Shown piece by piece: positions 9,136-16,120 of a stretch of DNA of 20,565 nt (positions are counted from its first letter, which is position 1; every line of letters starts with the position of its first letter). The notes beneath the pieces are model-generated. The model had not been told where the DNA came from. It saw nothing but the letters and a program-made list of their open reading frames with translations, and did no database searches. This DNA is from an uncultured Eubacteriales bacterium (GTDB lineage Bacteria; Bacillota; Clostridia; Saccharofermentanales; Fastidiosipilaceae): contig CABKML010000023.1 of the NCBI GenBank assembly GCA_902373515.1, positions 1 through 20,565 of the forward strand, read 5' to 3'. A program made the translations under genes and the position numbers.

Positions 9136-9150
9136 ATTATTCCTCCAATA

Positions 9151-9969
9151 TTAAATTTCTCGTAATCTTTGTTCTTCGTGAGCTTTGTCGGCAGCTTCTT
9201 TTTCCATTTCTGCCAATTTATCCACGATTTCACCAACATAATTCAACGTTAAATAAGCAAATACCAAGCCTTGAATTATGCCATCACCGACATCAAACCA
9301 TAAGCCCAAAATCGACGGTACGAACAAAGGAATTACCAAGCTGATAAATTCAATTAAGATGTATGCGCCGAAGATATTACCGAAAAGACGGAAGGCCAAT
9401 GATATAGGCTTGATGATATAGTCCAAAATGTTAAATGGTAACAAAACTGCTTTCGGATACAACAGAGTCTTAAGGAAGCCCTTAATACCGACAAAGTAAA
9501 TACCCATGACAATCACAAAAAACAAGGTAAAAATACCTAACGCAATCGGGAAAGCGGGATTGCCGGCGGGAGGTGCAACTTTAAATAACGAAACCAAATT
9601 CGTTAAAGTAATAAATGCGCCGACGCTGACAATATATGGTGCCATCACATGTGTCTGTTTTTCATTCAAATGATTCTGCCCACAAGCGTTCTCCACCATG
9701 TTAAACATTTTTTCTACAAGACTTTGCACAGTTGAAATATCATAAACTTTAACGTGATATTTGAACCAAACGGCGAAGATCAAAATTACGAGTACGGTAA
9801 ATTCAATTCCGATTACTGCCAACGGAATCGGCACAACGCCCCATGGAGTTGTAACACTGAAAACAGGTCCGAAGTTTATTGCTTCCTCGATTCCCTTACC
9901 AATATCGCGACCGCCGATTTGAAAATATCTGACCAACTGCTGCAAAAATTCTTTTAGAAATTCCAGCAT
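9151..9969 (-). CDS. atpB: ATP synthase Fo a subunit
   Basis: Proton-channel subunit, 272 residues from the ATG at 9969, preceded by AAAGGAGA; a GTG at 9996 in frame adds nine residues but has no ribosome binding site. Five or more membrane helices are visible. The essential Arg is R194 in SLAFRLFGNIFGAYILIEF, and the other channel helix shows GIIQGLVFAYLTLNYVGEIVD. First gene of the atp operon; no atpI is seen in front of it. It is separated from upp by a strong hairpin, yet I find no convincing promoter between them, so the operon may depend on read-through or a weak promoter I cannot recognise. Confidence 0.95.
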   Translation of the reverse strand: MLEFLKEFLQQLVRYFQIGGRDIGKGIEEAINFGPVFSVTTPWGVVPIPLAVIGIEFTVLVILIFAVWFKYHVKVYDISTVQSLVEKMFNMVENACGQNHLNEKQTHVMAPYIVSVGAFITLTNLVSLFKVAPPAGNPAFPIALGIFTLFFVIVMGIYFVGIKGFLKTLLYPKAVLLPFNILDYIIKPISLAFRLFGNIFGAYILIEFISLVIPLFVPSILGLWFDVGDGIIQGLVFAYLTLNYVGEIVDKLAEMEKEAADKAHEEQRLREI

Positions 9970-10005
9970 GTCTGCGATTCTCCTTTCTATAATCACTCGT
10001 AAGAA

Positions 10006-10041
10006 AACCCCACTACCTTAGCCGTTAAGTCCAGTGGGGTT
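10006..10041 (-). terminator. rho-independent terminator after upp
   Basis: Perfect 9-bp outer stem AACCCCACT / AGTGGGGTT with an inner CTTA/TAAG pairing, so the RNA folds as one long hairpin. On the minus strand the stem is followed by TTTTCTT. It begins 34 bases after the upp stop and ends upstream of the atpB start, separating upp from the ATP synthase operon. Confidence 0.82.
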
Positions 10042-10074
10042 AAGTTGAGTGTTAAAATCTGATTTAATAATGAA

Positions 10075-10716
10075 CTATTTAGTACCGTAAATACGATCTC
10101 CGGCATCGCCCAAGCCCGGAACGATGTATTTATTTTCGTTCAAAGACTTATCGTTCGCCGCACAATAAATAGTTACATCAGGATAAGTTGTGTGCAAATG
10201 ACGGATTCCTTCATCTGCCGCAACTAAACAAAGAAATTTGATTGACTTGACATTTCTCTGTTTAAGGAAACTGATAGCTGCCACAGCCGAACCGCCGGTT
10301 GCCAGCATCGGATCCAAAACATAAACGCTGCGATTTTCAATATCATCCGGCAATTTGCAGTAATATTCTACAGGTTCATGTGTTTTCGGGTCACGGTAAA
10401 GACCTACATGACCGACTTTTGCTGTCGGAACCATACTCATAATACCGTCAACCATACCCAAACCTGCACGCAGAATCGGAACCAGAGCCAATGTCTTGCC
10501 GGAAATTCTATAACCGGTAGTTTTAGCGATAGGCGTTTCTACATCATAAGTTTCCAAAGGCAAATCTTTTGTAACTTCATAGCACATCAACATGGCTATT
10601 TCGTTAACCAACTCGCGGAAAATCTTGGTAGAAGTATCCTTAGAACGCATAATTGAAATTTTATGCTGAATCAAAGGATGATCAAACACATAAACGTTAT
10701 CGTCGATTTTTCTCAT
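10075..10716 (-). CDS. upp: uracil phosphoribosyltransferase
   Basis: Pyrimidine salvage enzyme: uracil + PRPP gives UMP + pyrophosphate, in the cytoplasm. 213 residues, the normal length of about 209. The PRPP-binding motif is [14 protein letters not shown] (131-144); the uracil-binding C-terminus is [33 protein letters not shown] is also standard. Gene order upp-atpB is common in Bacillota. GAAGG lies upstream of the ATG. A terminator follows, so it is probably its own unit. Confidence 0.97.
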   Translation of the reverse strand: MRKIDDNVYVFDHPLIQHKISIMRSKDTSTKIFRELVNEIAMLMCYEVTKDLPLETYDVETPIAKTTGYRISGKTLALVPILRAGLGMVDGIMSMVPTAKVGHVGLYRDPKTHEPVEYYCKLPDDIENRSVYVLDPMLATGGSAVAAISFLKQRNVKSIKFLCLVAADEGIRHLHTTYPDVTIYCAANDKSLNENKYIVPGLGDAGDRIYGTK

Positions 10717-10738
10717 TTGTTACAACCTTCTTTGTTTC

Positions 10739-10767
10739 TTTTAATTCTAATACTTAGTCTCTGTCAA
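10739..10767 (-). promoter_or_regulatory. candidate promoter of upp
   Basis: Minus strand: a perfect TTGACA -35 (10762-10767), a 17-bp spacer, and a weak -10 TTAAAA (10739-10744). It would give a short leader of about 15-20 bases containing the GAAGG site. An alternative further upstream is a TATAAT at 10863-10868 with TTGAAA at 10889-10894, but its spacer is 20 bp. Confidence 0.4.
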
Positions 10768-10787
10768 AGCAAGGAAAAAACAGCATT

Positions 10788-10808
10788 CGATAAAAAGTGG
10801 TTTTATCG
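10788..10808. repeat. 8-bp inverted repeat upstream of upp
   Basis: CGATAAAA (10788-10795) and TTTTATCG (10801-10808) around a 5-base loop AGTGG. It lies about 20 bp upstream of the proposed upp -35. It could be an operator or an AT-rich hairpin at the end of a transcript from hflX (T6 follows shortly on the minus strand). Role not known. Confidence 0.45.
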
Positions 10809-11194
10809 TCATTTTGTCCTTTTTTCAGGTGCATTCAGTGAGTTTTATCAACAAAATGCACAATTATATTTTTCTTGTGTTTTTGCATTTTCAAGCGAAG
10901 AAGGCACTGAAATCCCAAATATTAATAGGTTTTTCCCTATCCGGGTCTTAGATAATTGTTAATATTTTTATTTTTTTACCTTTAGCGCAATTTACAATTT
11001 CAGGCGACCCTCAGACTGCTTTTTGCTGTAAAAGTGCAATATAACAATTATGTAACAATTATTTGTCTTATATCCTTTTTTATCCGGTAAACATGACGTA
11101 TTTTTATACTCTGTACAGGCAGCAAATGCAGGCAGATTACATACTCACTTACCGACAAACATACCGCAGCAGCCAGGCCGCGGGGATGCAGCAG

Positions 11195-11245
11195 CCGAAC
11201 CAAAGACAGCGCATCCGAACCAAGTGCAGAAGGCAGCCGAACCAA
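11195..11245. repeat. three spaced copies of CCGAACCAA
   Basis: Exact copies at 11195-11203, 11215-11223 and 11237-11245 (steps of 20 and 22 bp), two of them preceded by GCAG. Located 60-110 bp downstream of hflX in a GC-rich non-coding stretch. Roughly helical-turn spacing (two turns) fits a protein-binding array, but it may also be remnant of local duplication. Confidence 0.5.
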
Positions 11246-11307
11246 GGTTCACAGCAGTAGGACCCGGGGCGGATAGTACTGCTTGTCCTTGTACCGGTGC
11301 ACGGCGT

Positions 11308-12492
11308 TTAATGCACTTCAATCGCCATTTCCTGCAATTTGTTCTGCAAGGCAGCGCGTAATTTTTCAATCTGAAAATTGCCTTTAACCGAAATAAAAAA
11401 CAAATCCTGCGGCTGACACAACGTATGCAATTTGTTTAAAAGTAAAGAGTCTACCTGCGCGAGATCGTTATGCAATAGATCCATTTTATTGGCAACATAA
11501 AGACGGGGAACTTCGGCTGCACCTATTTGTTTAAGTAAATTTTCTACGACTTCAAGTTGGGCGACAGCCTGGGCATCGGCAGCATCAAGGACCAGCAAAA
11601 GTAAGTCCGCTTTTGCCGCTTCCTCCAAGGTACTTTTGAAAGCTTCGATCAGATGATGGGGTAATTTCCTGATGAAGCCGACGGTATCAATCAGTAAGCT
11701 GTCTGTCGCCAATTTAGGCAACCATAAATGCCTACAGGCAGGATCAAGGGTGGCAAAGACTTGATTTTCCGTATATAAATCACTTTTGCATAAAGAATTG
11801 ATTAGGCTTGATTTGCCGGCATTGGTATAGCCGACCACGGCAACCGTTAAAGCGCTTTTAGTCCGATGTTGGCGGACAATTTGCCGCTTTTTTCCTAATT
11901 CCGCCAGTTTTTCCCGTAATGTATTTATCCGTCTTTGAATATGACGGCGATCGGTTTCTTTCAAGCTTTCGCCCGGGCCTCTTGTGCCGATACCGCCTGC
12001 CAAACGGGAATTGAAGCCCAACATGAACTGGATGCGCGGTAAGCGATATTGCGCCTGGGCCAAGGCCACTTGCAGTTTACCTTCGGCGCTTGTGGCTCTG
12101 CCGGCAAAGATATCCAAAATTAAAAGTGAACGATCAATTATTTTCAACTTCGTATAATCTTCAATATTTCTCAATTGTGCCGGACTCAGTTCATCGTCAC
12201 AAATTAAGCAGTTAGCTTTTAATTTTTCGGCCAGGTCTTTGATTTCTGCCAATTTACCTACCCCGATATAATATTTGGCGTCGATTTTATCTCTATTTTG
12301 ATAAATTTCCGCCAGAACTTCTGCTCCCGCCGTATGAGCCAATTCTTTCAGTTCTTCCAAGCCGGCCAGAACTTCTTTTTCATCCTGCGTCTTCAGACAA
12401 ACGCTGAAGCAGATTGCCCGCTCTTTTTCGTCGCCGTCATTTCGTTGAAAGAGTGTTTTTTCGGCCTGATTGGCCATTTTTTTGTTAGCCAT
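11308..12492 (-). CDS. hflX: ribosome-associated GTPase HflX
   Basis: GTPase that binds the 50S subunit and, in studied species, splits or rescues stalled ribosomes under stress. 394 residues. N-terminal domain: DAKYYIGVGKLAEIK (about 71-85), CDDELSPAQLRNIE and the family stretch RLPRIQFMLGFNSRLAGGIGT / RGPGE-x-x-x-E (~150-180), then a coiled coil. G domain: G1 GYTNAGKSS (221-229), G2 region FATLDPACR, G3 DTVGF (269-273), G4 NKMD (335-338), G5 ISVKG where family members usually have ISA. It is 16 bp after the lipoprotein gene, with AGGGGGG before the ATG, so the two form an operon. Confidence 0.93.
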   Translation of the reverse strand: MANKKMANQAEKTLFQRNDGDEKERAICFSVCLKTQDEKEVLAGLEELKELAHTAGAEVLAEIYQNRDKIDAKYYIGVGKLAEIKDLAEKLKANCLICDDELSPAQLRNIEDYTKLKIIDRSLLILDIFAGRATSAEGKLQVALAQAQYRLPRIQFMLGFNSRLAGGIGTRGPGESLKETDRRHIQRRINTLREKLAELGKKRQIVRQHRTKSALTVAVVGYTNAGKSSLINSLCKSDLYTENQVFATLDPACRHLWLPKLATDSLLIDTVGFIRKLPHHLIEAFKSTLEEAAKADLLLLVLDAADAQAVAQLEVVENLLKQIGAAEVPRLYVANKMDLLHNDLAQVDSLLLNKLHTLCQPQDLFFISVKGNFQIEKLRAALQNKLQEMAIEVH

Positions 12493-12508
12493 AAAGTTTA
12501 CCCCCCTT

Positions 12509-13060
12509 TTAATTCTGCTTATGCAGCAATTGTCTCAGTTCACTGTTCAAATCAGGGCTGAGATTATCCCATTCTTCCGTTTTTTCCCAAACTAATTTCT
12601 CCTGTTGAAAGAGAAGTAATACAGGCACAGTTTTAATCTTATACTTTTCGGTAAAATCGACAGTTTTTTCTACATTGATTACAAAAAAATCGACGTCATT
12701 GCTGTAGTTTTTGCTTAAATCCAATATTACGGGCAAATATTTATGCGCCGCTTCGGACCAATTGGTCACACCGAAGATAACCGTCGGCCTTTTGGATTTT
12801 GCTATCTCATCTGTAAATTGAGCGTTAAAATCAATTTTCAGGCGTTTATCTCCTAACAATTTAATAACTTCAAAATCGTTGGTATGCAGTAATTTTTCAA
12901 AATTGTTTGTCTCTTCTCGGGGTGAGGCGATAATTTTTTGCGTACTTTGAGGTAACGGCGTAAAGTTATCCTGTGATTTGTCGGTTTTTCCGTGAAAACA
13001 GGCTGTTAAGAACAAAGCTGCCGCTATCAGAGTTATATATAATCTGCTTCGCATTTGCAT
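12509..13060 (-). CDS. thioredoxin-fold lipoprotein lacking the CxxC motif
   Basis: 183 residues from the ATG at 13060. Signal peptide RSRLYITLIAAALFLTAC ends in a lipobox LTAC with Cys21 as lipid anchor, so it should sit on the outer face of the membrane. The C-terminal half looks like thioredoxin: PTVIFGVTNWSEAAHKYLP (92-110), VDFFVINVEKTVDFTEKY, cis-Pro loop KTVP (143-146), then LLLFQQEKLVW. The position of the WCxxC active site reads W-S-E-A-A, so no redox pair is present. Role unknown: possibly a chaperone or binding protein. The start choice is uncertain: the frame is open to 13252 and ATG 13087 and 13054 are alternatives; a TATAAT at 13097-13102 and GAAAGGGAA at about 13073-13081 favour 13060. 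Upstream gene of hflX. Confidence 0.7.
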   Translation of the reverse strand: MQMRSRLYITLIAAALFLTACFHGKTDKSQDNFTPLPQSTQKIIASPREETNNFEKLLHTNDFEVIKLLGDKRLKIDFNAQFTDEIAKSKRPTVIFGVTNWSEAAHKYLPVILDLSKNYSNDVDFFVINVEKTVDFTEKYKIKTVPVLLLFQQEKLVWEKTEEWDNLSPDLNSELRQLLHKQN

Positions 13061-13096
13061 AGCTGCACATAATTCCCTTTCTTTCATCTTTAAATT

Positions 13097-13102
13097 ATTA
13101 TA
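13097..13102 (-). promoter_or_regulatory. -10 element for the lipoprotein-hflX operon
   Basis: Perfect TATAAT on the minus strand, about 37 bp before the chosen start of the lipoprotein gene. The -35 region (GAGAAA) is poor, and the upstream sequence consists of short repeats, so the promoter may need an activator or be weak. Confidence 0.4.
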
Positions 13103-13107
13103 CATTT

Positions 13108-13216
13108 TTCCCGGTCTATTTTCTCGGTCTGTTTCCCTACCGAATTTTCCCGGCCGAAAAAATTGTTCTCCGGCCTGTTTACCTACCTGTCTCCCGGTCC
13201 GTTTTCCCGGCCGAAG
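13108..13216. repeat. array of eight degenerate ~13-bp repeats between divergent genes
   Basis: Consecutive units of roughly TTCCCGGTCTGTT: 13108-13120, 13121-13133, 13134-13146, 13147-13165 (expanded), 13166-13179, 13180-13191, 13192-13203, 13204-13216. TTTTCCCGGCCGAA occurs exactly at 13145-13158 and 13202-13215. The array lies upstream of both the lipoprotein operon and apt. It is read through by an open frame on the minus strand (rich in Arg, Gly, Lys, Pro), but the signal peptide start lies downstream of it. Confidence 0.6.
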
Positions 13217-13320
13217 CGAAAGCGAAAAAGTTGAAATTGAAAAATTTTTCATTCTGCAAACTTATATTTTATCTTCCTGCGTACAGCAAATATTGCAAGT
13301 TATTCGGCAGTCAGCAGTGC

Positions 13321-13350
13321 TTGTGCATGTTACTTTACGAATAATATGAT
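13321..13350 (+). promoter_or_regulatory. candidate promoter of apt
   Basis: TTGTGC (13321-13326), 18-bp spacer, TATGAT (13345-13350); an overlapping TAAAAT (13351-13356) is another -10 choice. Both hexamers are imperfect. It would give a leader of about 50 bases. Confidence 0.35.
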
Positions 13351-13405
13351 AAAATAGTAAATGTTTTTATTTTAGACTGTTTACAGTTGGAGACGGAGTA
13401 ACCCT

Positions 13406-13948
13406 ATGAGCAAAAACTTGGATCGGAAGTTGCGGCATATACACAATTATCCCAAACGCGGAATTGATTTCATTGATATAACTACAGTTTTGAAGAATGC
13501 GCAGGATTTTCACGATTTAATTGCGGAATTGCAGGCTGCCTGTGCGGATTTGAATTTTGATAAAATTGTTGCTGCCGAAGCGCGCGGCTTTATTATCGGT
13601 TCTGCCCTGGCCTATGTTATGCAAAAAGGTTTTGTGCCTGTACGTAAAGCCGGCAAACTGCCTGCCGCTATTTACAAGAAAACATACAAGTTGGAGTACG
13701 GCGAATCGACAATTGAGATGCATAAAGATGCGTTGCAAGCCGGAGAAAGGGTGCTGTTCGTCGATGATTTGCTGGCTATCGGCGGTACGGCTGAGGCTGC
13801 TTGCGAATTAATCGAGTCTGCCGGAGCTGAGGTAGCAGGCGTGCTTTTCTTTGTTGAATTGGCGGGTCTTAACGGCCGTCAACGTTTGACTAAATATGAC
13901 GTACGCTCTCTGTATCTTGTGCATGAGGATGACTTGAGTCAGGATTAA
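13406..13948 (+). CDS. apt: adenine phosphoribosyltransferase
   Basis: Purine salvage: adenine + PRPP gives AMP + pyrophosphate. 180 residues, normal length 170-180. The N-terminus has HNYPKRGIDFIDITTVL (family: P-x-x-G-i-x-F-x-D-i-t), the middle AAEARGFIIGSALAY and VPVRKAGKLP, the base-binding loop KLEYGESTIEMH, and the PRPP motif VLFVDDLLAIGGTAEAA (117-133). In nearly all members this motif reads DDLLATGGT; here Thr is Ile125, a conspicuous change in the phosphate-binding loop. GGAG occurs twice upstream of the ATG. It stands alone, divergent from the lipoprotein-hflX operon and convergent with the RNA methyltransferase gene. Confidence 0.95.
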   Translation: MSKNLDRKLRHIHNYPKRGIDFIDITTVLKNAQDFHDLIAELQAACADLNFDKIVAAEARGFIIGSALAYVMQKGFVPVRKAGKLPAAIYKKTYKLEYGESTIEMHKDALQAGERVLFVDDLLAIGGTAEAACELIESAGAEVAGVLFFVELAGLNGRQRLTKYDVRSLYLVHEDDLSQD

Positions 13949-13968
13949 TAATCCATCTTTGCGATTTT

Positions 13969-14022
13969 GCAGGCCTGCATTCTGCAGGCTTGTATTTGCA
14001 GCCTTGCAGTTTGCAAGCTTGC
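13969..14022. repeat. four 10-bp near-palindromes at 14-15 bp steps
   Basis: GCAGGCCTGC (13969-13978), GCAGGCTTGT (13984-13993), GCAGCCTTGC (13998-14007) and GCAAGCTTGC (14013-14022), separated by ATTCT, ATTT and AGTTT. The first and last are perfect palindromes. The array lies in the short gap between the convergent genes apt and the TrmH-family methyltransferase, and in RNA could form several alternative hairpins on either strand. No T-run follows on either strand, so it is not a classical terminator. Confidence 0.7.
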
Positions 14023-14049
14023 CCTCTCCGGTCTTATATCATCAGTCTT

Positions 14050-14898
14050 TTATCTGAAGCGTAAAGCTGCCAAGGTCACAGCACAGGCGGCGGCAGCATT
14101 TAAAGACTCGTTATTCGGCAGCATGGGTATAGTTAAGACGGCATCCAGATATTTTTGCGTTTCTTCTCTGATTCCGTTGCCTTCATTGCCGATAACTACA
14201 GCTAATTTTAAGGCGGCAGCAGCTGTCTTGCTTTGTAAGTAATCATAAATACTTTGATTGTTAAAACCGGTTCCAAGAATTTGATAATTATGCTGCTGCA
14301 AAAGGGAAAAAAGCTGCGCTGCCTCAATCTGCTCTACAAGCGGGACTTTGAACATGCCGCCCATAGCGGCACGAATAACTTTACTTTGCCAGGCGTGGAC
14401 AGTTGCCGGCAGGGTGAAAATTGCTTTAATTCCAAAAGCGGCAGCTGAGCGAATAATGCTGCCCATGTTTCCCGGGTCTTGCAAGGCATCAAGAATAAGT
14501 ACAATTTCAGCGGTCTGAAAATTTTTCACCGGCGGATAAAAGTTAAATGTTGTTTTATGAGTTAAAAGCGACGGTAAATCGGCCTGAGACGGAATTTGCA
14601 TAACGGCCGCCCAACCTTGAGAACTTACGGTATTAACCAAACTTTCTAACAGCGAATCTTCTAAAATAACGCATTCACGGCCGTTGGAAATTGTCTTTTT
14701 TTCCTCTTCGGTTAATATGGACCACTGCTCTTTACTTAATAATACCGTTGAACAATTTGCAGCATAGCGACTCTGCAGCAATTCATGCACTAAGCGCTGC
14801 CCTTCAAGCAAACATAAGCCGGCGATTTTGCGCTTAGCTATGCTGAGAAAATATTTATACTGTTTGTTTTGTCTGCTGTTAATTATTTTCGGCTCCAT
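14050..14898 (-). CDS. TrmH/SpoU-family RNA 2'-O-methyltransferase
   Basis: SAM-dependent RNA ribose methyltransferase, 282 residues from the ATG at 14898 (AGGT eight bases upstream); the frame is open for 40 more codons but those cover the terminator of rplT. N-terminal substrate-binding domain (KIINSRQNKQYKYFLSIAKR, LLEGQRLVHELLQ) followed by the knotted SPOUT domain with its three motifs: LDALQDPGNMGSIIRSAAAFG, VVIGNEGNGIREE and IPMLPNNESLNAAAACAVTL. The substrate, tRNA or 23S rRNA, cannot be told from sequence; the N-terminal domain is like RlmB/TsnR-type rRNA enzymes. It lies directly behind the rplT terminator, so it is expressed by read-through or from a promoter I do not see. Confidence 0.88.
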   Translation of the reverse strand: MEPKIINSRQNKQYKYFLSIAKRKIAGLCLLEGQRLVHELLQSRYAANCSTVLLSKEQWSILTEEEKKTISNGRECVILEDSLLESLVNTVSSQGWAAVMQIPSQADLPSLLTHKTTFNFYPPVKNFQTAEIVLILDALQDPGNMGSIIRSAAAFGIKAIFTLPATVHAWQSKVIRAAMGGMFKVPLVEQIEAAQLFSLLQQHNYQILGTGFNNQSIYDYLQSKTAAAALKLAVVIGNEGNGIREETQKYLDAVLTIPMLPNNESLNAAAACAVTLAALRFR

Positions 14899-14927
14899 CA
14901 AAATACCTGCACTCTTTCTGCGATATG

Positions 14928-14960
14928 AAAAAATCCCTCTATCTTCGCGAGACAAAGGGA
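14928..14960 (-). terminator. rho-independent terminator after rplT
   Basis: An 11-bp stem (14950-14960 with 14934-14944, including two G-U pairs) around a 5-base loop TCGCG on the plus strand, followed on the minus strand by six T (14933-14928). It lies 23 bases after the rplT stop and ends the infC-rpmI-rplT unit. Confidence 0.85.
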
Positions 14961-14983
14961 CTTTTCTGAAATATCTGCTGAAA

Positions 14984-15334
14984 TTACTTGTTTTTAACCA
15001 TCTCAACCAAGTTGGCAAAATCTTGAGCCTGATTCAAAGCCATATCGGCCAAGACCTTACGGTCAAGCAAAATACCTAAGCTCTTCAATCCGGCCATAAA
15101 ACGGCTGTATGACATACCGTTCAAACGGGCAGCAGCATTGATACGAGCAATCCACAAGCTGCGGAAATCACGTTTTTTCAAGCGACGATGGGCAAAAGCA
15201 TAATTACCCGACTTCCAAACCTGTTGCTTGGCGACTTTAAACAATTTACTCTTACGGCCATAATAACCGCGAGCCATTTTCAAAATTTTCTTGTGTTTGG
15301 CGCGTTGTGTAACGCCTCTTTTAACTCTGGACAT
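14984..15334 (-). CDS. rplT: 50S ribosomal protein L20
   Basis: 116 residues, normal length 117-119. Basic N-terminal arm [20 protein letters not shown], then [17 protein letters not shown] and the C-terminal globular part [21 protein letters not shown], all typical. L20 is needed early in 50S assembly and, in Bacillota, represses its own operon by binding the infC leader. GGAGG precedes the ATG; 22 bp after rpmI. Confidence 0.98.
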   Translation of the reverse strand: MSRVKRGVTQRAKHKKILKMARGYYGRKSKLFKVAKQQVWKSGNYAFAHRRLKKRDFRSLWIARINAAARLNGMSYSRFMAGLKSLGILLDRKVLADMALNQAQDFANLVEMVKNK

Positions 15335-15356
15335 TTACTTTTCCTCCACGCTCTAC

Positions 15357-15554
15357 TTAGTTATAAGGAATCATTTGTCTAACGTTGTTAGCAAATTGAC
15401 CGACCATCTCGGTTGAACCGCGCAAATTACGTTTTTGGCGTGGTGACTTACAAGTTAATTTGTGCTTCTTATCAGAGTGGAAGCGCATAACCTTGCCGCT
15501 GCCTGAAATCTTAAAACGCTTTTTGGAAGCGCTGTGAGTTTTTTGTTTTGGCAT
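15357..15554 (-). CDS. rpmI: 50S ribosomal protein L35
   Basis: 65 residues, normal length. MPKQKTHSASKKRFKISGSG and the CKSPRQKRNLRGST segment are the family signature (K-t-h-x-x-x-x-K-R-F-x-x-t-g-x-G). Middle gene of infC-rpmI-rplT, 41 bp after infC, with GAGGAGG before the ATG. Confidence 0.97.
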   Translation of the reverse strand: MPKQKTHSASKKRFKISGSGKVMRFHSDKKHKLTCKSPRQKRNLRGSTEMVGQFANNVRQMIPYN

Positions 15555-15595
15555 AAGAATTCCTCCTCAATATCTATTACCTAACTTAGAATAAG

Positions 15596-16120
15596 TTATT
15601 TAGTTTTTTTTGGAGCTAAAAACATGTACATGTTTCTACCTTCCAGCTTCGGTGCTTTCTCAATCACGCAACTATCGGCACATGACTCGGAAAATTTCCG
15701 CATTACTTCAATTCCCTGATCTATGTAGGTCATTTCCCGACCGCGGAACCTGATAGCTACTTTAACTTTATTTCCATCATCTAACCACTTGCAAGCATTT
15801 CTCCGTTTGAAGCTCAAATCGTGTTCATCTGTCGTCAATTTAAGCTGAACTTCCTTAAGTTCCTGAACTTTCTGATTCTTTTTCGCTTCTTTTTTGTACT
15901 TTTTCTGTTCGAATAAGTACTTACCGAAATCCATAATTTTGGCAACGGGATTAGTCGGATTGTCTGCTACTAAAACCAAATCCAAATCTGCTTCTTCAGC
16001 TTTGGCTAAGGCACTGCTCAAACTCAGTTCGCCTAATTGTTCACCGTCCTGGCCGATAACACGCAACTTATGATATGTAATAGCTTCATTGACCAGCACA
16101 CGCTCTTGTTTCTTAGCGAT
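15596..16120 (-). CDS. infC: translation initiation factor IF-3 (AUC start codon)
   Basis: Binds the 30S subunit, prevents premature 50S joining and rejects wrong start codons. 174 residues with the start at ATC 16120: AGGAGG lies seven bases upstream (16128-16133) and the frame reads I-A-K-K-Q-E-R-V-L-V-N-E-A before the IF-3 N-domain stretch LRVIGQDGEQLGELSL. The first standard start, a GTG at 16099, has no ribosome binding site and would remove the first seven residues. Rare start codons (AUU, AUC, AUA) are well known for infC: IF-3 discriminates against them and so limits its own synthesis. Domains: N-terminal (about 1-75, with AKIMDFGKYLFEQKKYKKEAKK linker) and C-terminal (KEVQLKLTTDEHDLSFK ... 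KVAIRFRGREM ... EGRNMYMFLAPKK). Confidence 0.95.
   Translation of the reverse strand: MAKKQERVLVNEAITYHKLRVIGQDGEQLGELSLSSALAKAEEADLDLVLVADNPTNPVAKIMDFGKYLFEQKKYKKEAKKNQKVQELKEVQLKLTTDEHDLSFKRRNACKWLDDGNKVKVAIRFRGREMTYIDQGIEVMRKFSESCADSCVIEKAPKLEGRNMYMFLAPKKTK

Larger units (their letters stand above)
10717..11307. other. 590-bp non-coding stretch between upp and hflX
   Basis: No ORF here has a credible ribosome binding site or family resemblance; the small open frames are by-products of the GC-rich right part. What it holds: the upp promoter candidate, two inverted repeats (10788-10808 and 10829-10861), an 11-bp near-tandem repeat TAACAATTAT/GTAACAATTAT at 11042-11062 whose reverse complement core TAATTGTTA also occurs at 10953-10961, and a GC-rich stretch at about 11115-11310 with three CCGAACCAA copies. 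A GCAGTA/TACTGC hairpin near 11251-11285 follows hflX but lacks a T-run, so I see no clear hflX terminator. Confidence 0.5.

Noticed and set aside
9970..9996. GTG at 9996 as the atpB start
   Set aside because: No ribosome binding site precedes it and AAAGGAGA lies between it and the ATG at 9969.
11048..11369. Small ORFs on both strands around the GC-rich island behind hflX
   Set aside because: They arise from short repeats, lack ribosome binding sites, and one overlaps hflX.
13088..13252. N-terminal extension of the lipoprotein rich in Arg, Gly, Pro and Lys
   Set aside because: It is encoded by the short-repeat array, has no good ribosome binding site, and would put a long basic region in front of the signal peptide.
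13969..14022. CRISPR array
   Set aside because: Units are only 10 bp with 4-5 bp spacers and there are no cas genes.
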